Assembly: GCA_026415575.1 (NCBI GenBank)
Contig: JAOAGV010000015.1
Location: 20,943-58,925 of the forward strand
Origin: Candidatus Sumerlaeia bacterium
GTDB lineage: Bacteria; Sumerlaeota; Sumerlaeia; JADFCW01
DNA length: 37,983 nt
Reading direction: 5' to 3'
Shown: positions 16,654-24,491 of the stretch, piece by piece
How positions within the stretch are numbered: the stretch's first letter is position 1
How the letters are laid out: the number at the start of each line of letters is the position of its first letter
Position numbers and translations under genes: made by a program
The notes under the pieces: model-generated
Databases searched by the model: none
What the model saw: the letters and a program-made list of their open reading frames with translations, nothing else
What the model was told of the DNA's origin: nothing

Positions 16654-18435
16654 TTATCGTTTAGCGGTTTTGGGGGCTGGAGACGCAAGCGGCGGACCGA
16701 AGAGAACGACGCCCCGTGTGTGCAAACCTGCTTCTGTTCCGGCCGTACTCGCCGCGATTGCGGCAATCCGGTTCAGACGGCTCAGCCACCGCTCGACCTG
16801 CCCCATTTGCTCGATTTGCGCGGCATCGGCCTTTGGCAAACGGCGAATAATATTCCCGGCCACCGCAACGACTTTCCGCACATCCATCACAATCAAATCG
16901 TTGCATTGATTGTGTAGATAGGGTGCAAGCGCCGCATACAGCATGCCCGAATAGAAAGACCTTTGCCGGCCGTCGAGACGGTCCATTGCCCGCTGAACGC
17001 TTTCGGTCCCCACGCCCGCCAAAAGATAATTCCCGCCTCTCCCATAAGCGATGGAAAAGATCGGCACCGGCGGGAAAGCGAAGGACCGAATCATGCCGCC
17101 CTGGTAAGACAGTGTCTGAATCGCCGGTGCGGGGCGGGCCACAGGCGCACCGGCCCCGTATTGTTTCTCCATGAACCGCTCGAATCCCCTCAGCACGGTC
17201 TCCATCCGCGCGTCGTCGCGCACCTGAATTCCCGCCGCCAGATCGAAGAACGGCAGCAACTGAAGCGGATCGAATCCGACGGTGTCGAGGCTGATGAAGA
17301 CCTCCGGGCCGATTGCAGCGGCCAAGTCCTCGCGCAGCGCAAACCCCATTTGCGCGCGAAAACTGTCCTCGCTCATTTGAAGCCGCTGTTCGGGATTGCG
17401 TCCGGGCGGGGCGACGGCGCGAAAGGATTCGAGCGTCATGGCGCGGAAAAGATCATAGAGCGCGGGACCGTCGAGCGTGTTGCGGGCTACAACCGCCATC
17501 GGGGCCGACGAGACCGCATCGAGCACGCGGAGCCTCGCGGGCGGATAAGCTTGGTAAAGGGCGCTCAACGGGTCGCGCGATGGATCGCCAAGGGGCAGGA
17601 ACGATTCCAGACGGATTGCCTCTTTTTCGATTCGCATACCCGCGGCCAGAGCAATTCCGCTCGAACCGCCGGGGTTGACTCCCAAGAGCCAAAGGCCGGG
17701 AATCGGCTGCGGGCTGTTCAGATAGAGAAATCCATGCAGGCGGGGCTCGGTCAATCCGCCGATTGCTGCCCGATAGCGCACCTCGCTGTCGAGTGCGGCA
17801 GGCTTGCGGCATTGGTCCACGATTCGGCGGATGGCATCGGCGTGATTGGCGAGGACGAAGCGCTCGGGCGTCAGCTCGGCCACCGCCATGCCAATGCCGG
17901 CGTCGGTGGCGAGGATTCGGACCTGCTGGTAGTCGCTCTGTTCGAGGCGAAGGCCTGCGTGCTGGGCCACCTCGGCCATGCGGTGGATCGCGTAATCGGC
18001 CAAGCGGCGAAATCGAACAGGGTCGGCCACGCGAAAGATAAAGACGGCACCGCTTCGCCCTTGCCGATTGGGCGGCGGCAGAAAAGCAAAGTCTATTCCC
18101 CAAAGGATGGCCGGCAGCGTCGAGGCGTCGAGCGGAAAACCCAACGCGGCTTCCATTCGGCGCTTTTTGGCAAGAAACAGGTCCAGCGGCGAAAACCCTG
18201 TAGGCACGGGACTGTTTAAGATCGCGGCGACGTCGCCGTAAATCGGTGCGGCGGCCAGAGCCTTCCACGCCCCTGCAAGGTCGGGGACGGAGAGAACAAG
18301 AACCGCTTCGGGCGGCAGCGCGCGTGGATCGCTGAAAGTCCGCACGGACGCAGCCGGGGCCGCGCGGCACACGGCCAGGCCAAGGAGAAGGAAGAAGACC
18401 TGTTGACCGCGATGAATTACCACCTGCCAGACCAT
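16654..18435 (-). CDS. DUF3352-like exported protein of unknown function
   Basis: This 593-aa protein starts at ATG 18435, chosen because it gives a clean signal peptide (VFFLLLGLAVCRAAPAAS). The longer frame to 18543 would begin inside a terminator-like hairpin. After the signal comes LPPEAVLVLSVPDLAGAWKALAAAPIYGDVAAIL, the motif typical of DUF3352 and related proteins (a predicted periplasmic fold with repeated alpha/beta units). Further features are a repeat-like second half (GFALREDLAAAIGPEVFISLDTV) and a basic Ala/Pro-rich C-terminus. No catalytic motif is seen and function is unknown. It lies downstream of the TIGR04073 gene on the same strand, separated by a probable terminator, so the two are likely separate units. 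Confidence 0.7.
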   Translation of the reverse strand: MVWQVVIHRGQQVFFLLLGLAVCRAAPAASVRTFSDPRALPPEAVLVLSVPDLAGAWKALAAAPIYGDVAAILNSPVPTGFSPLDLFLAKKRRMEAALGFPLDASTLPAILWGIDFAFLPPPNRQGRSGAVFIFRVADPVRFRRLADYAIHRMAEVAQHAGLRLEQSDYQQVRILATDAGIGMAVAELTPERFVLANHADAIRRIVDQCRKPAALDSEVRYRAAIGGLTEPRLHGFLYLNSPQPIPGLWLLGVNPGGSSGIALAAGMRIEKEAIRLESFLPLGDPSRDPLSALYQAYPPARLRVLDAVSSAPMAVVARNTLDGPALYDLFRAMTLESFRAVAPPGRNPEQRLQMSEDSFRAQMGFALREDLAAAIGPEVFISLDTVGFDPLQLLPFFDLAAGIQVRDDARMETVLRGFERFMEKQYGAGAPVARPAPAIQTLSYQGGMIRSFAFPPVPIFSIAYGRGGNYLLAGVGTESVQRAMDRLDGRQRSFYSGMLYAALAPYLHNQCNDLIVMDVRKVVAVAGNIIRRLPKADAAQIEQMGQVERWLSRLNRIAAIAASTAGTEAGLHTRGVVLFGPPLASPAPKTAKR

Positions 18436-18521
18436 CGGGTTTTTCTCATCCGCGCGTTTGGGTTTGCTCGAGTCGCGTCCCCTTGGCCGAATAGATTCTC
18501 GAAGCGGGCAAAAGGTTTGCT

Positions 18522-18560
18522 GGATAAAGAAAGGGTCAGGCACCGGATGGGCCTGACCCT
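18522..18560 (-). terminator. Probable intrinsic terminator after the TIGR04073 gene
   Basis: A perfect 10-bp stem AGGGTCAGGC (18532-18541) / GCCTGACCCT (18551-18560) with a 9-nt loop. Read on the minus strand it is followed at once by TTCTTTATCC. It ends 59 bp beyond the stop of the gene at 18619-19053. Confidence 0.65.
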
Positions 18561-18618
18561 GTTCTGCCCGATTGCTGAAGATGCGCAGCGAAGGAACCGG
18601 CGGTTCCCCGCACCGTTT

Positions 18619-19053
18619 TTACTCGAACGAATCGGCCGGGTTGGGCTGGGGGTCTGTCATAAACGGCAAGGGCTCGCCCCACAGCGGCGTAAGAATAAAC
18701 TCCGGCTCGATTAGCGGCAAATAATTGTCCGGATACGGGAAGGGGAAAGAAACAATTTCATAGACGCCGCCAATGGTGCGGGCGATGGCCCAGCCGACGC
18801 CGGTAATCGTGCCCACCACGGTGCCGGAGAACGGATCGGTCTCCTTCCAGTAGATCGAGATGTTCTTGGGCACCTCGACCCAGCCGGTTAGGACGTTCAT
18901 GACGCCGCGGCCGAGTTTGCGGAACATGAGCGAGATGTCTTTGCGCTTGCGTGTGAAATCATCGGCTTGGGCGCGGCCGGCCGCCCCCCCGACGCCCGCC
19001 AGTACGACAATCAGCGTTGCAGCTACGATGGTCTTGCGTGTCTTGAAACTCAT
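18619..19053 (-). CDS. TIGR04073-type exosortase-system-associated protein
   Basis: This is a 144-aa exported protein. The ATG at 19053 is preferred over the longer frame because it has GGGAGG 11 nt upstream and opens a signal peptide (KTIVAATLIVVLAGVGGAAGRAQA). The mature part carries the family hallmark FRKLGRGVMNVLTGWVEVPKNI, then a Gly-rich segment GTVVGTITGVGWAIARTIGGVYEIVSFPFPYPDNY. TIGR04073 proteins were defined by co-occurrence with exosortase/PEP-CTERM sorting systems; their role is unknown and no exosortase gene lies in this window. It is divergent from the redoxin gene. Confidence 0.82.
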   Translation of the reverse strand: MSFKTRKTIVAATLIVVLAGVGGAAGRAQADDFTRKRKDISLMFRKLGRGVMNVLTGWVEVPKNISIYWKETDPFSGTVVGTITGVGWAIARTIGGVYEIVSFPFPYPDNYLPLIEPEFILTPLWGEPLPFMTDPQPNPADSFE

Positions 19054-19204
19054 GGTCTTCAGAGCCTCCCTCGCGACTTCCGTTGGGCCGAATTTACCTC
19101 CCTGACGCACGAAGCGTCCAAACGCTATCAGGCAGACTCCGGCAAGATCAAGAGAAAAAAGCAGAAAAAAACCGCCGGCGATTGCATCGGGCAAAACCGG
19201 GAAA

Positions 19205-19241
19205 CCCGCTTGCGGCGTTATGGGCTTGCTTTTCAAGCGGG
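19205..19241 (+). promoter_or_regulatory. Possible alternative-hairpin leader of the tandem-redoxin gene
   Basis: CCCGCTTG (19205-19212) can pair with CAAGCGGG (19234-19241). The inner GCTTG (19225-19229) can instead pair with the same CAAGC across a CTTTT loop. A T-rich tract (ATTCTTTTT) begins at 19250. The two exclusive pairings resemble an attenuator; the evidence is only the base pairing. Confidence 0.25.
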
Positions 19242-19293
19242 CCTGCGCCATTCTTTTTCCCGATGGACTACCACCAATCAGGAGGTTTTAGTC

Positions 19294-20427
19294 ATGAAAC
19301 GCAGTGTGATTCTCAGCACGGTACTAATGTGTGTCGCAATCGCGGCGGTTGTATCGGTTGGCTTGGCCGCGCCGGCACCGCAGGTCGAAACGCTGGCGAT
19401 TGGCGCAACGGCGCCCGATTTCAGTTTGCCGGGCGTGGATGGAAAAACTTATACATTGAAGGATTTCGCCGCCGCCAAAATTCTTGCCGTTGTCTTTACC
19501 TGCAATCATTGCCCGACCGCAATCGCCTACGAAGAGCGCCTCAAGCAACTGGTCGCCGAGTATCAGAAAAAGGGCGTGGCCTTCGTGGCCATTTCGCCCA
19601 ATGATCCCAAGGCGTTGCGTCTGGACGAAATGGGCTATACCGACGTGGGGGATTCATTCGAGGACATGAAAATCCGCGCCAAGCACGCCCAATTCAATTT
19701 CCCCTATCTCTACGATGGCGACACGCAGCAGACCGCCCGCGCTTATGGCCCGACCAACACGCCGCACGTCTTCCTGTTCGATGCCGACCGCAAGCTTCGC
19801 TATCTGGGCCGAATAGATGATTCCGAGAATCCAAAAAACGTCAAACGGCAGTATATGCGCGATGCGCTTGATGCCCTGTTGGCCGGCAAACCCGTGCCGG
19901 TCGAGGTGACCAAGGCGGCCGGCTGCTCGATCAAGTGGAGCGACAAACGCGACTCCGTCGTCGAGGCGATGAAGAAACTGGCCGCCGAACCGGTGACGCT
20001 TAAGCCGGTCAATCTCGACGGCGTCATGGCGGTTTTGAAAAACAACTCCGACAAACTGCGGCTGATCAACTTCTGGGCCACGTGGTGCCCGCCCTGTCGC
20101 GAGGAGTTCCCCGAACTGGTCACCATCAATCGGATGTATCGGCATCGCGGGTTCGAGATGGTGCTTGTCAGCCTCGACCCGGCGGACAAGCAGGCCGACG
20201 TGCTTGAATTCCTGAAAAAGCACGAGGCGTCCAACGCCAATCTCCACTACACGGGCGAGGACGTGGAGAAACTGATCAACCGCGTCGGCAATAAATGGGA
20301 AGGCGCAATTCCGTTCACGCTGCTTGTGCGCCCCGGCGGGCAGGTGGTTTATTCGCATGTGGGGATTATAGACCCGCTCGAAGTGCGGCGGCTGATTGTC
20401 AAGGAGCTGGGCCCGCGCGCGAAGTAG
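19294..20427 (+). CDS. Exported tandem redoxin (peroxiredoxin-like + TlpA-like thioredoxin domains)
   Basis: This is a 377-aa protein with start at ATG 19294, preceded by an excellent AGGAGG. Residues 1-26 are a signal peptide. Residues ~34-200 form an AhpC/TSA-type redoxin with a CNHC pair (C70, C73) and the AISPNDP and PYLYDGDTQQTARAYG stretches typical of thiol-disulfide oxidoreductases of this class. Residues ~225-377 form a second domain of the TlpA/ResA type with WCPPC (C265, C268) and the cis-Pro region GAIPFTLLV. Both active pairs are intact. It probably reduces or shuffles thiols in the periplasm, for example in cytochrome c maturation or peroxide defence. The methyltransferase gene follows after 13 bp. 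Confidence 0.88.
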   Translation: MKRSVILSTVLMCVAIAAVVSVGLAAPAPQVETLAIGATAPDFSLPGVDGKTYTLKDFAAAKILAVVFTCNHCPTAIAYEERLKQLVAEYQKKGVAFVAISPNDPKALRLDEMGYTDVGDSFEDMKIRAKHAQFNFPYLYDGDTQQTARAYGPTNTPHVFLFDADRKLRYLGRIDDSENPKNVKRQYMRDALDALLAGKPVPVEVTKAAGCSIKWSDKRDSVVEAMKKLAAEPVTLKPVNLDGVMAVLKNNSDKLRLINFWATWCPPCREEFPELVTINRMYRHRGFEMVLVSLDPADKQADVLEFLKKHEASNANLHYTGEDVEKLINRVGNKWEGAIPFTLLVRPGGQVVYSHVGIIDPLEVRRLIVKELGPRAK

Positions 20428-20440
20428 CGCGGCACCGCCG

Positions 20441-21127
20441 ATGACCGATCCCTTGCGATTCCTGCACCTGCTGGTGCGCTACGGGCGATATCCGAAGTTC
20501 TGCGAGCGGTTGCGCCGCATCGTCGCGGTCGAATGGCTCCGGCCTCATCTTCCTGCAGTGCAGCACGTCCTTGAAATCGGCGCGGGCGACGGCCAGACGG
20601 TTTGCTTCCTTGCGAGGCAGTTCCCTGACAAGACCTTCGCGGCCTGCGAACCGGACCGCGCGCAGGCCGCACGGCTCGAAGCGCGGCTTGCCAAGCAGCG
20701 CCTGACCAATGTTACCGTCCGCGCCGTGGCGTTCGATGCATCCTTCGATGCCGCCCGATTTGATCTGATTTACGCAATGGATGTGCTTGAACACGTTGCC
20801 GACGACCGCGCATTTCTGGCCGACGTCCGCGCGCGGTTGAGGCCCGGCGGCCTTTTGTTCCTACATGTCCCGGTTCCCGGCATTCCGCAGTTCGAGGATC
20901 CGGGCCATCGGCGGGCAGGATATGAAATGGACGGCCTGCGGGACTTGTTGGTTCAGCAGGGGTTCACGGTCGCGCGAATGGAATACACGTTTGGCTGGCG
21001 GGGAATGGCCTATCACCACAGCCGGAGGAAACTATCGCGCTGGCGGCGGATGCTGATCCATCTTCTCGATGCCGCCGACCCCTGTAAGGTGCGCAGCGAG
21101 ATCGGCGTGATGGCCGTTCGGAACTAA
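20441..21127 (+). CDS. Class I SAM-dependent methyltransferase
   Basis: This is a 228-aa cytosolic protein with the Methyltransf_11/23 pattern: motif I VLEIGAGDGQTVCFLA (SAM-binding), an acidic end of strand 2 (ACEPD), motif post-I with FDLIYAMDVLEHVADD, and the strand LRPGGLLFLHVPVPG. The target is not evident. The region after motif III (EDPGHRRAGYEMDGLRDLLVQQGFTV) resembles methyltransferases acting on lipids, quinones or glycan parts. It starts 13 bp after the redoxin gene and is probably co-transcribed, but the ribosome binding site is weak. Confidence 0.82.
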   Translation: MTDPLRFLHLLVRYGRYPKFCERLRRIVAVEWLRPHLPAVQHVLEIGAGDGQTVCFLARQFPDKTFAACEPDRAQAARLEARLAKQRLTNVTVRAVAFDASFDAARFDLIYAMDVLEHVADDRAFLADVRARLRPGGLLFLHVPVPGIPQFEDPGHRRAGYEMDGLRDLLVQQGFTVARMEYTFGWRGMAYHHSRRKLSRWRRMLIHLLDAADPCKVRSEIGVMAVRN

Positions 21128-21305
21128 CCCCCATTTCCCACTCATTTGGAGTGCGGCAGCCATGCTCCCGCTTTGCTTTAGTTGCCCGCCGACCCGCCAA
21201 CCGTTCCCATTGTCGTGAAAAACGTTCGCCGAGAGACCCATTCCTGAAAACCAACCGTTCCCGAAGCGGCTTGGCAAAAAGCGCGGCGCGCAGCAGACGG
21301 TGCGC

Positions 21306-21854
21306 TCACATGTCATACAAGCCGTCGTCGTAGGAATACTCGCCGTCGCCGTATCCGCCGTCCTCGCCGCCCAGTCCGAGTAAATCGCCGTATTCTTCTT
21401 CGAGTTTTTCGGGGTCTTCGCCCGCTTCCAAACGCCGGATGGCCTCTTTCATTTCAGGACCGCCGTCTTCGCCGACAATCTCTGTCATACGGCGCAGAAA
21501 CGCGCCCAGCTGGCGCGGGTCGCGCTCGTCGAGCGATTCGGCCTGGCTCATCAGGCGAAACATCTCGCGCTCGGCGCGGGCGCGCTGAGCCGGTGTCATT
21601 TTCTCAAACGGATCGTCCATCCCGCCCGGTGCCTCTTCACCGTCCGGCGGACCTTCCTTGGCCGGGGCGGCAAACTCATCGGCCTTGGATGACTTCTCGC
21701 CCGACTTGCGCGCCACGGCAAATCGCGACAATACCCGCTCCATATCGCGGCGGTGGCACTTGGGGCAGTCGGGTGTTTTCTTTTCGCCCACCCGCCGTGC
21801 GAAGAATTGAAAAATGATCCGGCAGTGCGGACAGGCAAACTCGTAAATCGGCAT
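21306..21854 (-). CDS. FmdB-family zinc-ribbon protein
   Basis: This is a 182-aa protein. The start MPIYEF is the family start, with AAGGGGG upstream; a TTG two codons earlier is less likely. Residues 1-40 are the FmdB/CxxC regulatory zinc ribbon with C8, C11, C30 and C33, followed by MERVLSRF. The remaining ~140 residues are acidic and low-complexity (KEGPPDGEEAPGG, DPEKLEEEYGDLLGLGGEDG) and end in a Gly/Tyr/Asp tail. FmdB proteins are small putative regulators; this one is longer than the usual 70-110 aa because of the acidic extension. Function is unknown. Confidence 0.8.
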   Translation of the reverse strand: MPIYEFACPHCRIIFQFFARRVGEKKTPDCPKCHRRDMERVLSRFAVARKSGEKSSKADEFAAPAKEGPPDGEEAPGGMDDPFEKMTPAQRARAEREMFRLMSQAESLDERDPRQLGAFLRRMTEIVGEDGGPEMKEAIRRLEAGEDPEKLEEEYGDLLGLGGEDGGYGDGEYSYDDGLYDM

Positions 21855-22050
21855 CGGCAAAAACCCCCTTTGGCGAAACCACTTCTTCCGGATAAACTGT
21901 TCACCCTTGCATCTCAGGAGGCATACTTGGGCAGCACCGCCGATGCAAGGATTTTTCTAAAACCCAATCGGGGCCGCCATCCACACTGACTGAAAATAGC
22001 CCCCTTTGCTCGAAAGCAGGCGATTCCGCACTTGAAACTGACGGCGCACC

Positions 22051-22070
22051 GCCGGACACTTCTGTCCGGC
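22051..22070. repeat. Perfect 8-bp-stem palindrome in divergent intergenic region
   Basis: GCCGGACA (22051-22058) - CTTC - TGTCCGGC (22063-22070). It lies in the 280-bp gap between the divergent FmdB-type gene and the coiled-coil gene, about 65 bp before the latter. It could be an operator for either gene or a REP-like element. Confidence 0.5.
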
Positions 22071-22134
22071 TGAAGAACGGCAAGTCCCATTGCGCCGGAC
22101 TATGTTTGGTGTCGAAGGAGGACTGCAAATCATC

Positions 22135-22638
22135 ATGATGCCTTCAGGACAACCGCCCCGCACCTCGCCGCTGACCCTTCTGACCTTTTGCCTTTCGCTT
22201 CTGGCCGTAGCGCTTTCGGGTGTAGCCCTTTTGATGATACACGACCATATCGCACAGACGGAATCCGCGCCGGCCGCCCCGACCGTGTCCATTCCGTCCA
22301 CGCCGTCCGCGTCCGGCAGCGGCGAATGGAACTGGGACAACAGCATTGCCCGTGTCGAAAGATTTCTCGATCAAGCCTACAATCGCCTGACGCAACGCGG
22401 GGAGAAAGCCGAAGAATTGGCCGGCGAGCAAGTAGATTCCGCGCAGGGGGAGATTGCGGCGTGGCGCGAAAAAGCCGAGCCGCGTTTGCAAGAGGGTATC
22501 GCCGCGATTGTCAAGCAGGCCGAGGACGTTCGGGCGGCGTTGCGGGAGAAATCCGGACAGGCCGCCGAAAAACTGGAATCACTTCGTCAGTCGCTGAAGA
22601 ACCTGCGTGAAAAGATCGCCCGCAAAGAAGAAAAGTGA
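22135..22638 (+). CDS. Membrane-anchored coiled-coil protein of unknown function
   Basis: This is a 167-aa protein. GGAGG lies 13 nt before ATG 22135, a little long; ATG 22138 would work too. One N-terminal transmembrane segment (PLTLLTFCLSLLAVALSGVALLMI) is followed by a Ser/Pro/Ala-rich linker and then, from ~residue 75, a charged helical region rich in Glu, Ala, Lys and Arg (EKAEELAGEQVDSAQGEIAAW to the end KNLREKIARKEEK) with heptad-like spacing, so probably a coiled coil in the periplasm. Its stop overlaps the lnt start by 4 bp (GTGA), which suggests translational coupling. No homologous family is recognised. Confidence 0.72.
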   Translation: MMPSGQPPRTSPLTLLTFCLSLLAVALSGVALLMIHDHIAQTESAPAAPTVSIPSTPSASGSGEWNWDNSIARVERFLDQAYNRLTQRGEKAEELAGEQVDSAQGEIAAWREKAEPRLQEGIAAIVKQAEDVRAALREKSGQAAEKLESLRQSLKNLREKIARKEEK

Positions 22639-24407
22639 TACGCTCCCTTTTGCCCTCAATTGTCCGCCGCATTCTCCCCGAATGGGCTGCATGGAAAACT
22701 GAACGCCGTTTGTTTGCCCTCGCGGCGGCTTCGGCGCTTCTGTTGTGTCTGGCGTGGCCGCGATGGAACCTCGATTCCGTTGCGGCGTTCGGACTGGCGC
22801 CGTTTCTTTGGGCGGTCGCGCGGGCACGCTGCGCCAAGCAGGCGTTTTATCTGGGCTGGCTGTTCGGCACGGTGTTTTACTATGTGCTGATCGTCTGGCT
22901 GAATATACTGGTATTCTACTCCTGGCTAATCCCGCCGGCGATTGTTGCTCTGGCAGTCTATCTCGGCTTGTTCAAAGCACTGTTTGCATGGATGGCATGG
23001 CATGCCATGCGGCGCGCCCCGCGCTGGGGATACTGGCTTGTGGCTGCGGCATGGACGGCGAGCGAATACTTGCAGTCGCTGGGCGACCTCGGATTTCCGT
23101 GGGGCTATCTGGGCCATACGCTGTGGCGGCGTCCGGCTCTGATTCAGATGGCCGCGTGGACCGGCGTCTATGGGCTGAGCACCGTATTGTTCTGGTGCAA
23201 TCATTGGGTGCACGATGCGGCGGGATGGATAGCAGACAGGGCAAAAAACGGATGGAGTGTGCGGGGCCACCGGCCGTGGGGGCTGTTGGTGCGGGCGGGA
23301 TGTCGGGTTTTATTCGGCGCTGCGATGGCTGCGGCGTATTGGAGTGCCGTGCATCGCGCCGGCCGGCCGGACTTTTATAGCACCGCACCGTTCACCGTCG
23401 GCATAGTTCAACCCAACATTGCTCAGCGGGAAAAGTACCGCTGCTACTTCAGCGATATTTTGGACGAGGAACGGACGGCGCTTCAGGGCAAATTCCTTAC
23501 CAAAACGGTGCAATTGACCTGGCCGCTGGTGCAGGGTGATCCGGCCGGGCGCTGCCGGTTGCTGATCTGGCCGGAAACCGCCGTCCCCGACACAATGTTT
23601 AATACAGTACGCTGGGACTTTTATGCGACTTTTTTCCGCGATCTAGCGACCAGTTTCGGCGCACCGCTGCTGTTTGGCGCCGACAATGTGGTCATCCGGC
23701 GCAACGGCAAAGTCGTTCCGCCCGGCCAGCTGGATTTGGCCGACTATCACCGCAGCGGCGAGTTGTATTCCTTCGAGCCCTATAACAGCGCCTATCTGGC
23801 CGAACCGGTGCGCGGTCTCCATCCCCGCGTCTATAACAAGACCTTCCTCGTTCCCTTTGCCGAAGGAATGCCCTACATCCAATACCTCCGGCCTCTGATG
23901 AATGCTCTCGGAGCCCTAATCGGCATGCAGCCGTTTATGGCGGGAACGGAGCAGACGGTCTATGAAATCGCGGCCGACGACGGCGGGGCGCCGCTTCGGT
24001 TCGGCCCCCTGATCTGTTATGAGTCATGCTATCCGGCGCTCAGCCGCAAACGGGTTCGTGTCGGCGCGCAGATGCTGGTCATCATCACCAACGACGGATG
24101 GTATGAGCGGACGGCAGGGCCGGCGCAGCACCGCTTGCAGGCAGTGTTTCGGGCGGTCGAAACCCGGCGCTTTGTCGTCCGCTGCGCCAATACCGGCATT
24201 TCGTGTGTGGTCTCGCCGCTTGGCCGTATCGAGGCGGAGACGGCGTTGGCGGAAGAGGCGGTCATCCGGCATGCCGTTCGCGGAGTGAAAGAGTTGACTT
24301 TTTACACACGTTGGGGCGACATTTTTGCCGGGTCGTTGCTGGCCATGGTTGCGGGCTTTCTGCCGGCCGGATGGTTGGTTGGTGTGGTCAGGAAACGAGA
24401 AAGGTGA
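22635..24407 (+). CDS. lnt: Apolipoprotein N-acyltransferase
   Basis: This 590-aa inner-membrane enzyme adds the third acyl chain to lipoproteins in diderm bacteria. The N-terminal half has the usual hydrophobic helices (WPRWNLDSVAAFGLAPFLWAVA, GTVFYYVLIVWLNILVFYSW) with the conserved SLGDLGFPWGYLGH. The C-terminal half is the nitrilase domain with the catalytic triad visible: E314 in WPETAVPD, K402 in YNKTFLVPF and C461 in LICYESCYP, followed by ITNDGWY and QHRLQAVFRAVETRRFVVRCANTGIS. The start is GTG overlapping the preceding stop. It is somewhat longer than E. coli Lnt (512 aa), mostly in loops of the nitrilase domain. Confidence 0.95.
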   Translation: MIRSLLPSIVRRILPEWAAWKTERRLFALAAASALLLCLAWPRWNLDSVAAFGLAPFLWAVARARCAKQAFYLGWLFGTVFYYVLIVWLNILVFYSWLIPPAIVALAVYLGLFKALFAWMAWHAMRRAPRWGYWLVAAAWTASEYLQSLGDLGFPWGYLGHTLWRRPALIQMAAWTGVYGLSTVLFWCNHWVHDAAGWIADRAKNGWSVRGHRPWGLLVRAGCRVLFGAAMAAAYWSAVHRAGRPDFYSTAPFTVGIVQPNIAQREKYRCYFSDILDEERTALQGKFLTKTVQLTWPLVQGDPAGRCRLLIWPETAVPDTMFNTVRWDFYATFFRDLATSFGAPLLFGADNVVIRRNGKVVPPGQLDLADYHRSGELYSFEPYNSAYLAEPVRGLHPRVYNKTFLVPFAEGMPYIQYLRPLMNALGALIGMQPFMAGTEQTVYEIAADDGGAPLRFGPLICYESCYPALSRKRVRVGAQMLVIITNDGWYERTAGPAQHRLQAVFRAVETRRFVVRCANTGISCVVSPLGRIEAETALAEEAVIRHAVRGVKELTFYTRWGDIFAGSLLAMVAGFLPAGWLVGVVRKRER

Positions 24408-24491
24408 GTAAGAAAGCTGGAGATTCTTTTTGCGTGCCGCAGGAAGGACTTGGGTGTTTTTCCGTCAGACCGTAATGCGTGCTATCCACCC

